Assembly (NCBI RefSeq): GCF_901764975.1
Contig: NZ_CABFKH010000005.1
Coordinates: forward strand, 1 to 64,000
DNA length: 64,000 nucleotides
Origin: Actinobacillus indolicus
Lineage (GTDB): Bacteria > Pseudomonadota > Gammaproteobacteria > Enterobacterales > Pasteurellaceae
Direction of reading: 5' to 3'
The number at the start of each line of letters is the position of its first letter. Position 1 is the first letter of the stretch. Below the pieces are notes generated by a model, which was not told the DNA's origin, searched no databases, and worked only from the letters and a program-made list of their open reading frames with translations. Shown here piece by piece: positions 55,567-64,000 of the stretch. The translations under genes and the position numbers were made by a program.

Positions 55567-56733
55567 ATGAAAATATTAAAATCACTCTTAGTTATCGCCA
55601 TTCTAGCAGGGGTAGGTGTAGGCGCTTATTCCTACTTTAATACAGGAGAAAGCCAGCAAATTCACTATATTACTGAAGAGAGTAAAATAGGTGATTTAGA
55701 TAAAAGTGTGTTGGCAACAGGCTCTGTCCGAGCTAATCAACGCACAGAAGTGGGCGCTCAAGTCTCTGGTAAGATCCAAAAAATCCATGTGACCTTAGGG
55801 CAAACGGTCAAAAAAGGGGAATTAATCGCAGAGATTGATTCAGAAACACAACAAAATAATCTGAATACAGCACAAGCTGAACTATCTGCTTATAAAACTC
55901 AACTTAATGCTAAACAGGTAGCATTAAGCGTGGCAGAATCGAATTACCAACGTTTATCTAAACTTTATAACCAAAAGAGCGCATCTTTAAGTGATTTAGA
56001 ATCGGCTAAAAATGAACTTGCAACAGCGAAAGCCAATCTTGAAGATGTGAAGTCACAAATTCAAGTGGCTGAAATTGCAGTGAATACAGCTAAAACAAAT
56101 TTAGGTTATACCAAAATCACGTCACCGATTGATGGGATTATTGTGTCTATCCCTGTTTCTGAAGGGCAGACCGTCAATGCTAATCAAAGCTCTCCAACAA
56201 TTGTTCAAGTGGCAGATTTATCGAAAGCGTTAATAAAATTAGAAATTGCTGAAGGCGATATTGCTCAAGTAAAAGCTGATCAAGCTGTCAGTTTTAATAC
56301 CTTGGCAGAGCCTAACCGTCGATATCAAGGTAAAATTAAATCCATTGATCCTGCATTAACCACCCTAACCGATAATAATTACACCGAAGAATCGGGAAAT
56401 AGTACAGCTGTTTATTATTACGCAAATGTTATTGTAGATAATCCTGAAATGAGTTTGCGTATTGGAATGACGACACAAGGAAAGGTCGTTATTTCAGAGA
56501 AGAAAAATGTTTTACTTGTGCCTACAACAGCAATTAAAAAACAAGGTAAAGAGAAAATTATTCAGGTGCTTGAAAATGGTAAATCCGTAGAAAGAACCGT
56601 TCAGACGGGGTTAGCAGACAGTCAATATACCGAAATTATCTCTGGGTTAAACGAAGGTGAAAAAGTGATTACCGCTCAACGTTCAGCTAATGAACAGGTG
56701 AGTAGTAATAATATGCGTATGCCACGATTCTAA
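55567..56733 (+). CDS. macA: MacA-like periplasmic adaptor (membrane fusion) protein
   Basis: This 388-residue HlyD-family protein has an N-terminal membrane anchor (KSLLVIAILAGVGVGAYSYF). A lipoyl domain half is QVSGKIQKIHVTLGQTVKKGELIAEID. A long coiled-coil hairpin covers about residues 95-185, and beta-barrel and membrane-proximal domains follow. Together these match MacA, which links the MacB ABC transporter to TolC. The ATG at 55567 is chosen because a longer in-frame ATG at 55516 lies in the uptake-signal hairpin. No macB follows, which is unusual. Confidence 0.87.
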   Translation: MKILKSLLVIAILAGVGVGAYSYFNTGESQQIHYITEESKIGDLDKSVLATGSVRANQRTEVGAQVSGKIQKIHVTLGQTVKKGELIAEIDSETQQNNLNTAQAELSAYKTQLNAKQVALSVAESNYQRLSKLYNQKSASLSDLESAKNELATAKANLEDVKSQIQVAEIAVNTAKTNLGYTKITSPIDGIIVSIPVSEGQTVNANQSSPTIVQVADLSKALIKLEIAEGDIAQVKADQAVSFNTLAEPNRRYQGKIKSIDPALTTLTDNNYTEESGNSTAVYYYANVIVDNPEMSLRIGMTTQGKVVISEKKNVLLVPTTAIKKQGKEKIIQVLENGKSVERTVQTGLADSQYTEIISGLNEGEKVITAQRSANEQVSSNNMRMPRF

Positions 56734-56777
56734 AAATCTTTCTTTGTTTCGTAATTAATACAATCGATACCATACTG

Positions 56778-56840
56778 AAAGCATATTTGAACCATGTCTA
56801 AATTTAGAGTAAAAACATGGTACAAATATGCTTTTTTATT
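56778..56840. terminator. Long hairpin after the macA-like gene
   Basis: Arms at 56778-56797 and 56815-56834 are 20 bases with one mismatch, around a 17-base loop, followed by T-rich DNA. It lies 45 bases after the macA-like stop. It likely terminates that gene and separates it from the autotransporter. Confidence 0.88.
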
Positions 56841-56984
56841 GCTTTTTATATAGGGCGGGTAGATAATCAAATCGTTACCTTAGAGTGACACGATCATTTT
56901 AAAAAATAATATAAGAAATCAAAACAAGAAAATGATAGATAGGCTTAAATTTAAGCTTATGTAAAATTATATAAGGAGGCAATT

Positions 56985-59900
56985 ATGCGTAAAGTACCAT
57001 TCCGCTACTCTACATTAGCGATCGCTATTGCTGGTCTTTTAGGCAGTTATATGGCTTATGGATCTGTTGTTCGTAGTGATATTCCTTACCAAGACTTCCG
57101 AGATTTTGCTGAAAATAAAGGAAAATTTACGGTCGGAGCGACAGATATTCCTATTTATAACACCAGTGGCAATCGAATTGGCAGTACCATGGTAAATGCG
57201 CCAATGCCTGATTTTGGTGCGGTTAGCACTAATGGGGTTGCGACATTGATTCACCCTCAGTTTATCACTAGTGTTGCACATAATGCGGGTTATACGACTA
57301 TTAATTTCGGTCATAAAGATATTTTACCTCGTTTTGATTATCAACTTGTTGCTCGCAATAACCTTTCAGATCCTATCACTAATACCACTGATTTCCATGC
57401 TCCACGTTTACATAAATTAGTGACAGAAGTTGCACCTATTCCAACTCATTTTGCAGGTGACTTACAAACAAATTATGAAGATGCGAATCGATTTAGTGCC
57501 TATGCTCGGGTAGGTTCAGGATTGCAATATGCGGGTACTGGGGCGGAGAGTAACCAAAAGACTTATGTTGCTTGGGCATATAAGTTCCTCACTGGCGGAA
57601 ATATTCCTAATTTTAGTTCCACCAAAGGTGACGGTACAATTAATTTTGAACGTAATTTGAGTACAGCAAATGGCATTATGCCTACAATTATTGAACAAGG
57701 GGATAGTGGTTCACCTTTGCTTGCTTATGATCGTAATACAAAGCGTTGGGGGATAATTGGTGTTACCAGGGCTTATTCGAGTAGCCAGTTTTGGTATGTA
57801 ACGATGAAACCTAATTTTGTCACCCAAAATATTAATAATAGCCATGCAGGAACTTTAACTAATGCACAAGATGGAAGCTATTTCACATGGATGCCTCAAG
57901 GAAATACGAGCATAATTAATGGTAATGGTAAATCACTTACAGTCTTACTCAAAAATACCACTGGTGATGAAGCATCAGCTCTCAATCACGGAAAATCCGT
58001 TCGCTTTGATGGACAAGCAGGTACTATTACCTTAGCCAATCATATCAATCAAGGGGCTGGAGCATTAGAGCTTGGCGGTAATATGACTGTTAAAGGTGCG
58101 AATGCTAATACGACTTGGCTTGGTGCTGGAGTGGTTGTTGATTACGATAAAACAGTTAATTGGCAGGTAAAAAATCCCGAAGGTGATCGCTTATCTAAAC
58201 TGGGGCAAGGTACACTTGTTGTTAATGGTACAGGAACTAACTTAGGCGATATCAGCGTTGGTGATGGTAAAGTTGTGCTTGCGATGAAAGCAGACAGTGA
58301 TGGAAATAAACAAGCCTTTAACCGTGTCGAAATTGTAAGTGGTCGCCCGACCGTCGTATTAAATGATAACCAACAGGTAAAACCTGAGAATATTCATTTT
58401 GGTTATCGTGGCGGACGTTTAGATTTAAACGGAACAACGTTTGATTCATCTACGATCAATGCCGTTGATGATGGAGCTAAAGTTGTCAATCATAATACCA
58501 GTAATACAGCCAATGTTGTCTTACGTGGACATGGTAAAGTTGACCAACGTATTTTCAATGTGGTCCCACGCCAAACCCAAGCAGAACAATTAGGCAAATC
58601 TCTTACTTGGGGGCGATGGGGAACTGGCGGTGCAGATATTTACGAATATATCAATACTCATGCAGGAAATAGAACAGACTATTTCACGTTAAATACAGGG
58701 GGAAATGCAGGTAGCTATTTTCCAACGAATCAATCGAGTAATAGTCATTGGACATATATTGGTTCAGATAAAACAGCAGCTATTGAAACTGCATTTACTC
58801 AAAAACAGGCTGAGCGACTCACTTGGGGAAGATGGGGTGTTGCTGGTTCGGATATTTATGAATATATCAACACTCACGCAGGTAATCGAAAAGACTACTT
58901 TATCTTAAAAGATGGTGGCAATGCTCGTCGTTATTTCCCTACGCAGAAAACGGATAATGATAGTTGGATTTATCTCGGAAGCGATAAATTTACGGCAGTT
59001 AAAAATGCTCTTAAATACTACGATACTAAAGAATTAGTTTGGGGAAGATGGAATTCGGCAGGGGCAGATATTTACGAATATATCAATACTCATGCAGGTA
59101 ATCGGACAGATTACTTTGTGTTAAAAGGTAATGCAGGTGCTTTCTACCCAACGAATCAAACAAGCAGTGATGATTGGGAGTATTTAGGTTCAGATAAACA
59201 ACAAGCGATTGATACTGTTATTTCTCGTAAACAAGCGGTACGTTCTACAACATTATTTACAGGTGTGCTTGGCGAAACAAATGGTACTAATGGTCGAATG
59301 AATGTGACCTATAAGCCGACTAATGCTCAAGATCGCCTTGTGCTAACAGGGGGAATGCGACTCAATGGTGAATTGAAGGTAAATGATGGTACAGTGTTAC
59401 TCTCAGGCAGACCTGTTCCACACGCCTACGACTATGTGACTAATCAAGAAGTCGTTAATGATGATGAATGGATTAACCGCGAATATCGGGCTAATGCATT
59501 TTCAGTTAATCACGATGGTAAGCTTATCTTTGGACGTAATACTTCTCTAGTATCAGGTAGTTTTTATGGTGCACAGCAAGGTCTATTACAGTTTGGTTTT
59601 ATTCAAGGCAGTACGCCTGTCTGCGAACGTTCAGATCATACGGGAGATATTCGTTGCAGTACACCAACCATATCGCAAAATGTGTACAACAGTATACCAA
59701 CGCTACAAGCGAATGGTAACGTCCGACTTTGGCATAATGCGCAACTCCATGTAGGAAAAGCTAATTTAACAGGACGAATCACAGCGGATAAAACCACCAC
59801 AACAATCATTGAATCCGATGGTAAATGGCAGATGACCGGGAATAGCACTCTTGGTAATTTTGTGCTTAATGGTGGTGAAGTCGATCTAAATGCAGAGAAT

Positions 59901-61604
59901 AACCACAGCCGCTATCAATCTTTAACCATTAATGGTGATTTGTCAGGAACAGGACGATTCTCTTATCTGACTAATGCTGCCGAAGGTCTAGGCGATCATA
60001 TTACGGTAAATGGCAGAGCTAGGGGTAATTTTAACTTAGCAATCAGCAATACGGGGCGGGAGCCAACAGATGTTAGCCCAATCAGTTTAATGAGAGTGAC
60101 TAATGCAGAACAAAATGCTTCAGAGTTGAATTTATCATTGAATGATGGATATGTAGATCTCGGTGCATATCGTTATATTCTAACTAATATACGTAATGAC
60201 TATCGCTTATACAGTCCACTGAGAGATGCACAAGTGAATCACCAGTCACAAGATTTACAAGTACTTTTGGATAAAGCAAAAGCTGAAGCAGAGAAATATG
60301 AGAAAGAAGTAAAACGTTTATCTGATGAAGCGAAAGCGAAACAAAATGAGCAGAGAAAAGTCCAGAAGACGATTAATGCATTAAAACGACAGTATAAAAA
60401 CCAAGAATCTTATTTAGAAACACTGAAATTGGTAAATTTCCTTGCTCGTAGACGTGCAACTCAGCAGTTAAATCTCATTAAGAATCAAATTAACAGCAAT
60501 ACTGCGTTGTATGATCGACTTGATCTAACTATTAAAGCTCTTGATATGTCGTTACGGAGAGCACAAGAGCAGCAAAACCAAGCTCAGGCAGAAATTCAAG
60601 AACTAGAAGTATTAGTTAGTGATGTATTTAGACAAGCAGAAGAGCTTTGCCTTCAAACACAATCAGCGGAGATTTGTGAAGCTGTAGTACGTACTGCATC
60701 ATTTGATGAACCAATGAGCCAAAAAGATGGTATCAGTAAATATACGAATGCGGCATTATCTGAACTATCTGCTCAGGTAAGTACATTGCTTCAAGTTGAT
60801 CGTAATGTGTATCGTGAGCTTACAAAGTTCAAGACTGATCCATTATCTGTTTGGGTGAACTATGATTATCAACAAGTTCGAGCAGATTCCGCAAACTATC
60901 GTCGTTATAAGCGAAATGCGTCACTTACCCAATTAGGCGTTGAAGGCGAATTATCTCCTGTATTTCGAGCTGGGTTGATACTTTCTTCTTTGAACTCAAC
61001 ATTAACATTCGATCAAGCTCAAGGCGATGGTAAATACAAAGCAGCTACCGCTTATCTTAAAGCTCAATCAGAGAATGGTTGGATTGCGGCATTAGAAGCA
61101 AGCTATGGAAAAGCCAAAAATAGCGTAAGTATTGATGGCGAAAAAACAGATGTGAAACGCCACATTAATACGCTTGGTGTTACCATTGCTAAACTTTGGC
61201 AGCTTAATGATTGGCAAATCCGCCCGTCTGTTAGCGTGAAACAACATCGTCTTTCAGGGGTAAATTACCACTTAAACGGTGCTGAAGTGCAAATTAAACC
61301 AATGACATTGACACACTATCAAGCTGGTTTAGCTTTGGAACATAAATTCCAAGTTGGTCAGTTAAGTATTACACCAAGATTAAGTAGTACTTATACTGAT
61401 GCTAGCCACAATTCAATCCGTAATAAGATGATAGGCGTAAATGGCAATACCTTTATGCAGAACTTTGACCGACACTTTAATCATGAAGTAGGTTTAAACG
61501 TGGAAGGTAAAAACTGGTTCCTTGATGCGAATTTAGGTATCTTATATGGAAAAGAAATCTCTAAATATCGTTATGCAGGGATAAAAGTAGGGTATCGTTG
61601 GTAA
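56985..61604 (+). CDS. S6-family serine protease autotransporter (IgA-protease-like)
   Basis: This 1539-residue type Va-secreted protein has a signal peptide (about 1-27) and an S6 protease domain with triad H99 (SVAHN), D136 (TTDFHAPRL) and S241 (GDSGSPL). A beta-helical passenger follows. Three tandem modules of 72 residues start at 540, 612 and 684, each with WGRW, DIYEYINTHAGNR and a YLGSDK-type end. A coiled coil covers about 1090-1220 and a C-terminal translocator barrel ends in KVGYRW. AAGGAGG precedes the ATG. Substrate is unknown; IgA cleavage is only a family association. Confidence 0.93.
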   Translation: MRKVPFRYSTLAIAIAGLLGSYMAYGSVVRSDIPYQDFRDFAENKGKFTVGATDIPIYNTSGNRIGSTMVNAPMPDFGAVSTNGVATLIHPQFITSVAHNAGYTTINFGHKDILPRFDYQLVARNNLSDPITNTTDFHAPRLHKLVTEVAPIPTHFAGDLQTNYEDANRFSAYARVGSGLQYAGTGAESNQKTYVAWAYKFLTGGNIPNFSSTKGDGTINFERNLSTANGIMPTIIEQGDSGSPLLAYDRNTKRWGIIGVTRAYSSSQFWYVTMKPNFVTQNINNSHAGTLTNAQDGSYFTWMPQGNTSIINGNGKSLTVLLKNTTGDEASALNHGKSVRFDGQAGTITLANHINQGAGALELGGNMTVKGANANTTWLGAGVVVDYDKTVNWQVKNPEGDRLSKLGQGTLVVNGTGTNLGDISVGDGKVVLAMKADSDGNKQAFNRVEIVSGRPTVVLNDNQQVKPENIHFGYRGGRLDLNGTTFDSSTINAVDDGAKVVNHNTSNTANVVLRGHGKVDQRIFNVVPRQTQAEQLGKSLTWGRWGTGGADIYEYINTHAGNRTDYFTLNTGGNAGSYFPTNQSSNSHWTYIGSDKTAAIETAFTQKQAERLTWGRWGVAGSDIYEYINTHAGNRKDYFILKDGGNARRYFPTQKTDNDSWIYLGSDKFTAVKNALKYYDTKELVWGRWNSAGADIYEYINTHAGNRTDYFVLKGNAGAFYPTNQTSSDDWEYLGSDKQQAIDTVISRKQAVRSTTLFTGVLGETNGTNGRMNVTYKPTNAQDRLVLTGGMRLNGELKVNDGTVLLSGRPVPHAYDYVTNQEVVNDDEWINREYRANAFSVNHDGKLIFGRNTSLVSGSFYGAQQGLLQFGFIQGSTPVCERSDHTGDIRCSTPTISQNVYNSIPTLQANGNVRLWHNAQLHVGKANLTGRITADKTTTTIIESDGKWQMTGNSTLGNFVLNGGEVDLNAENNHSRYQSLTINGDLSGTGRFSYLTNAAEGLGDHITVNGRARGNFNLAISNTGREPTDVSPISLMRVTNAEQNASELNLSLNDGYVDLGAYRYILTNIRNDYRLYSPLRDAQVNHQSQDLQVLLDKAKAEAEKYEKEVKRLSDEAKAKQNEQRKVQKTINALKRQYKNQESYLETLKLVNFLARRRATQQLNLIKNQINSNTALYDRLDLTIKALDMSLRRAQEQQNQAQAEIQELEVLVSDVFRQAEELCLQTQSAEICEAVVRTASFDEPMSQKDGISKYTNAALSELSAQVSTLLQVDRNVYRELTKFKTDPLSVWVNYDYQQVRADSANYRRYKRNASLTQLGVEGELSPVFRAGLILSSLNSTLTFDQAQGDGKYKAATAYLKAQSENGWIAALEASYGKAKNSVSIDGEKTDVKRHINTLGVTIAKLWQLNDWQIRPSVSVKQHRLSGVNYHLNGAEVQIKPMTLTHYQAGLALEHKFQVGQLSITPRLSSTYTDASHNSIRNKMIGVNGNTFMQNFDRHFNHEVGLNVEGKNWFLDANLGILYGKEISKYRYAGIKVGYRW
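58602..59249 (+). repeat. Three tandem 216-base coding repeats
   Basis: Copies start at 58602, 58818 and 59034, encoding 72-residue modules that share LTWGRW/LVWGRW, ADIYEYINTHAGNR, DYF, YFPT and W-YLGSDK. They are diverged (many substitutions), so they are not recent duplications. They are in frame within the autotransporter passenger. Confidence 0.9.
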
Positions 61605-61640
61605 TACATATTTACACCCAAGAATAGTTATATTTTTAAT

Positions 61641-61735
61641 ACAAGCGGTTAGATTTGTCCAATCTTTTGCAACTCGTCCTTATAGCGAGTACAATTCTTC
61701 CATTTGCAACATTTCGGATAAATCAAACCGCTTGT
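61641..61735. repeat. Inverted uptake-signal arms before mfd
   Basis: ACAAGCGGTTAGATTT (61641-61656) is inverted at AAATCAAACCGCTTGT (61720-61735) with one mismatch, about 63 bases apart. The second arm abuts the mfd ATG. It may end the autotransporter transcript or fold over the mfd start. Confidence 0.6.
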
Positions 61736-64000
61736 ATGTCATTTGAACTTCAATTTCGTCTGCCGAGAGCGGACAGCACACATCAAGATCATCAAACTTT
61801 AGGTAACTTAATCGGGCATTCGGATACTCTTGCGATTGTGCAAGCAAGCCAGCAATTCCAAGGCTTGACGGTGGTGGTGACACCTGATACTCGCACAGCG
61901 TTACGGTTGGAAAAAAGTTTGCCGAGCTTCACCAAACTGCCTGTACTGCTTTTTCCTGACTGGGAAACCTTGCCTTACGACAATTTTTCACCTCATCAAG
62001 ATATTATTTCCGCCCGTTTGTCTGCGTTATTTCAGTTGCAACAAGGGCAGAAACAGATTTTCCTGTTGCCAATCAATACCTTATTACAAAAAGTCTGCCC
62101 ACCGAGTTATTTGGCGAGCAATGTACTGTTGATTAAAAAAGGCGACCGTTTTTCGATTGAGAAATTGCGTTTACAGCTGGAAAATGCCGGCTATCGAGCG
62201 GTGGAACAGGTGCTGGAATATGGCGAATATGCAGTGCGTGGGGCGTTGCTCGATCTTTATCCAATGGGGGCGAATTCGCCTTACCGTTTGGACTTTTTTG
62301 ACGATGAAATCGACACGATCCGCACCTTTGATGTGGATAATCAACGTACCATTGAACAGATTGACGAAATCAATTTATTGCCAGCCCACGAGTTCCCGAC
62401 AGATAGCAACGGGATCGAGTATTTTCGTGGCAAGTTCCGTGAACAATTCGGTGAAATTCGCCGTGAACCTGAGCATATTTATCAGCAGGTGAGCAAAGGC
62501 ATTTTGAATGCAGGGATTGAATACTGGCAACCGCTCTTTTTTGAACAAATGGCGAGCTTGTTTGAGTATCTGCCTGAACAGACGTTGTTTATTACCTTTG
62601 CCGATATTCAGCAAAAAGCCGAGCAATTTCAACAAGATACCGCAAGACGTTATGAAAGTCGCCGTGTCGATCCGATGCGACCGCTACTTCCACCTGAACA
62701 GCTTTGGTTTAATATCGATCAGATTAACCAACAGCTAAAAGGCTATCCACGTCTAACTTTAACCAATGAGAAAGTCCGCAGTTCGGCGGCGAAGCAGAAC
62801 GCCAACCTTGAGCCACTACCTGACATTGCGGTGCAATCCAACCAAAAAGAGCCTTTTGCCGCTTTTTTACAGTTTCAGCAGAAATTTAAGGGGCAAATTC
62901 TCTTTTCGGTGGAAACGGAAGGCAGACGGGAAACCTTGCTGGAGTTACTTGCACCGTTAAATATTAAACCAAAGCAAGTGAAGCAACTGGCTGAGATCAA
63001 TTCGCCAATTTCTTTACTGATCTCACCGCTTGATCAAGGGTTTATTATTGAAACAAGCGGTCAAAAACTGGCGATAATTTGCGAAACGGATCTGTTAGGC
63101 GAAAAAGTTCAGCAAAGTCGCCGACAAGAGAAAAGCCGTAAAACTGTTAATCCTGATACTTTGATCCGCAACCTTGCCGAGCTAAAAATCGGGCAAGCAG
63201 TGGTGCATTTGGAAAACGGTGTGGGGCGTTATGGCGGTTTAACCACCCTTGATGCTGGCGGCATTAAGGCGGAATACCTTGTGTTGCATTATGCCAACGA
63301 TGCCAAACTTTATGTGCCTGTGGCTTCTCTTCATTTGATTAGCCGTTATATCGGCGGCACGGACGAAAATGCCCCGTTGCATAAGTTGGGATCGGAAGCT
63401 TGGGCGAAAACTCGCCAAAAAGCAGCGGAGAAAATTCGTGATGTGGCGGCGGAGTTGCTGGATGTCTATGCGAAACGTGAGTCGCAAAAAGGCTTTGCGT
63501 TCGAGTATGATCGTGATGCGTTCGTGCAATTTAGCAACACTTTCCCGTTTGAAGAAACCGAAGATCAGAAAACGGCGATCAATGCAGTGATTAGCGATAT
63601 GTGCTTGCCGAAAGCGATGGATCGCCTCGTTTGTGGTGATGTTGGCTTTGGTAAAACCGAAGTGGCAATGCGAGCGACCTTCTTGGCGGTAATGAACCAT
63701 AAACAAGTGGCGATCCTCGCCCCAACAACCTTGTTGGCACAACAACATTTTGAGAATTTTAAAGATCGTTTTGCCAATTATCCGATCAATGTGGAAGTGC
63801 TTTCCCGTTTCAAAACCGCCAAAGAGCAGAAGGAAATTTTGGCAAAAGTGGCGGACGGCAAGGTCGATATTTTGGTCGGCACGCATAAATTATTGCAAGA
63901 AGATGTGCAGTTCAAGGATCTTGGCTTGCTGGTGATTGACGAAGAACACCGTTTCGGCGTGCGTCAAAAAGAGCGAATTAAGCAACTGCGTGCCAATATT
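61736..64000 (+). CDS. mfd: Transcription-repair coupling factor (partial, 3' cut)
   Basis: Mfd removes stalled RNA polymerase and recruits UvrA. The frame is open for 755 codons to the window edge (family length about 1150). The N-terminal UvrB-like region includes LFPDWETLPYDNFSPHQDI. The RNA-polymerase interaction domain has VVHLENGVGRYGGL. The helicase core begins with Walker A GDVGFGKTE at residue 634, and DEEH is at 735-738. The ATG at 61736 follows directly on an uptake signal, with no visible ribosome site. Confidence 0.95.
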   Translation, partial: MSFELQFRLPRADSTHQDHQTLGNLIGHSDTLAIVQASQQFQGLTVVVTPDTRTALRLEKSLPSFTKLPVLLFPDWETLPYDNFSPHQDIISARLSALFQLQQGQKQIFLLPINTLLQKVCPPSYLASNVLLIKKGDRFSIEKLRLQLENAGYRAVEQVLEYGEYAVRGALLDLYPMGANSPYRLDFFDDEIDTIRTFDVDNQRTIEQIDEINLLPAHEFPTDSNGIEYFRGKFREQFGEIRREPEHIYQQVSKGILNAGIEYWQPLFFEQMASLFEYLPEQTLFITFADIQQKAEQFQQDTARRYESRRVDPMRPLLPPEQLWFNIDQINQQLKGYPRLTLTNEKVRSSAAKQNANLEPLPDIAVQSNQKEPFAAFLQFQQKFKGQILFSVETEGRRETLLELLAPLNIKPKQVKQLAEINSPISLLISPLDQGFIIETSGQKLAIICETDLLGEKVQQSRRQEKSRKTVNPDTLIRNLAELKIGQAVVHLENGVGRYGGLTTLDAGGIKAEYLVLHYANDAKLYVPVASLHLISRYIGGTDENAPLHKLGSEAWAKTRQKAAEKIRDVAAELLDVYAKRESQKGFAFEYDRDAFVQFSNTFPFEETEDQKTAINAVISDMCLPKAMDRLVCGDVGFGKTEVAMRATFLAVMNHKQVAILAPTTLLAQQHFENFKDRFANYPINVEVLSRFKTAKEQKEILAKVADGKVDILVGTHKLLQEDVQFKDLGLLVIDEEHRFGVRQKERIKQLRANI

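Noticed and set aside
56734-56984. macB remnant after the macA-like gene
   Set aside because: No ABC-transporter motif is visible in any frame; the spacer holds a hairpin and AT-rich promoter DNA.
58602-59249. Possible CRISPR array at the tandem repeats
   Set aside because: The repeats are 216-base coding units, in frame and diverged, not short direct repeats with spacers. No CRISPR-like pattern occurs elsewhere in the window.
61680-61883. 67-residue minus-strand open frame over the mfd start
   Set aside because: It is antisense to conserved Mfd N-terminal sequence.

Overview
This 64 kb window is an ordinary-looking chromosome segment from a member of the Pasteurellaceae. The exact 9-mer ACAAGCGGT (or its complement) occurs at least 20 times by eye. 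This is the Apl-type DNA uptake signal of the Actinobacillus pleuropneumoniae / Mannheimia / H. ducreyi branch, not the Hin-type AAGTGCGGT. Together with AT-rich DNA, a ribD-ribE-ribBA-ribH operon behind an FMN riboswitch, a FetA/FrpB receptor and an S6 (IgA-protease-like) autotransporter, this points to Actinobacillus or a close relative. I cannot name the species from sequence alone.

Layout. 1-5 kb: the tail of an ACR3 arsenite exporter, rsgA, and a Fur-type-controlled yfeABCD-like Mn/Fe ABC transporter. 5-11 kb: norM/mdtK-like MATE pump, rluA, and a PhnD/PhnC/PhnE/PhnE transporter whose operon is split by an EmrE-like gene on the opposite strand. 11-17 kb: yebE, an anaerobic ribonucleotide reductase pair (nrdG-nrdD, unusual order, no ATP cone) with a perfect FNR site and two NrdR-like boxes, ygfB, zapA, 6S RNA, fau, a methyltransferase-like membrane protein and an unrecognised gene. 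17-25 kb: purL with a PurR box, fetA/frpB with Fur-like sites, yagU with a perfect FNR site, and yedE. 25-36 kb: an amino-acid ABC transporter whose two permeases (25.6-27.0 kb) are separated from its ATPase and binding protein (34.7-36.3 kb) by a complete choline-to-glycine-betaine locus (betT-betA-betB-betI and a divergent second BCCT carrier). 36-46 kb: mpl, fbp, dppA-like, ung, grcA, rpsO, a CPA1 antiporter and ppiD. 46-50 kb: the riboflavin operon, whose spacers carry palindromic repeats. 50-55 kb: malP, then leuA with a leader peptide and attenuator, then a Cof-type phosphatase. 55-64 kb: an orphan macA-like gene, a 1539-residue S6 autotransporter with three tandem 72-residue modules, and mfd, cut by the window end.

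Themes. Iron and anaerobiosis control recur: Fur-like sites before yfeA and fetA, and FNR sites before nrdG and yagU. Many convergent or intergenic uptake-signal pairs form terminator-like hairpins. The clearest accessory material is the bet locus, the palindromic repeats in the rib operon and the S6 autotransporter. I found no CRISPR array, insertion-sequence transposase, prophage, tRNA or rRNA gene. I did not find a clearly new multi-gene system. The most unusual items are the ATP-cone-less NrdD under FNR/NrdR-like control, the autotransporter repeat module, the inverted repeat pair inside the rib operon, and a PurR-type box upstream of the leuA attenuator.
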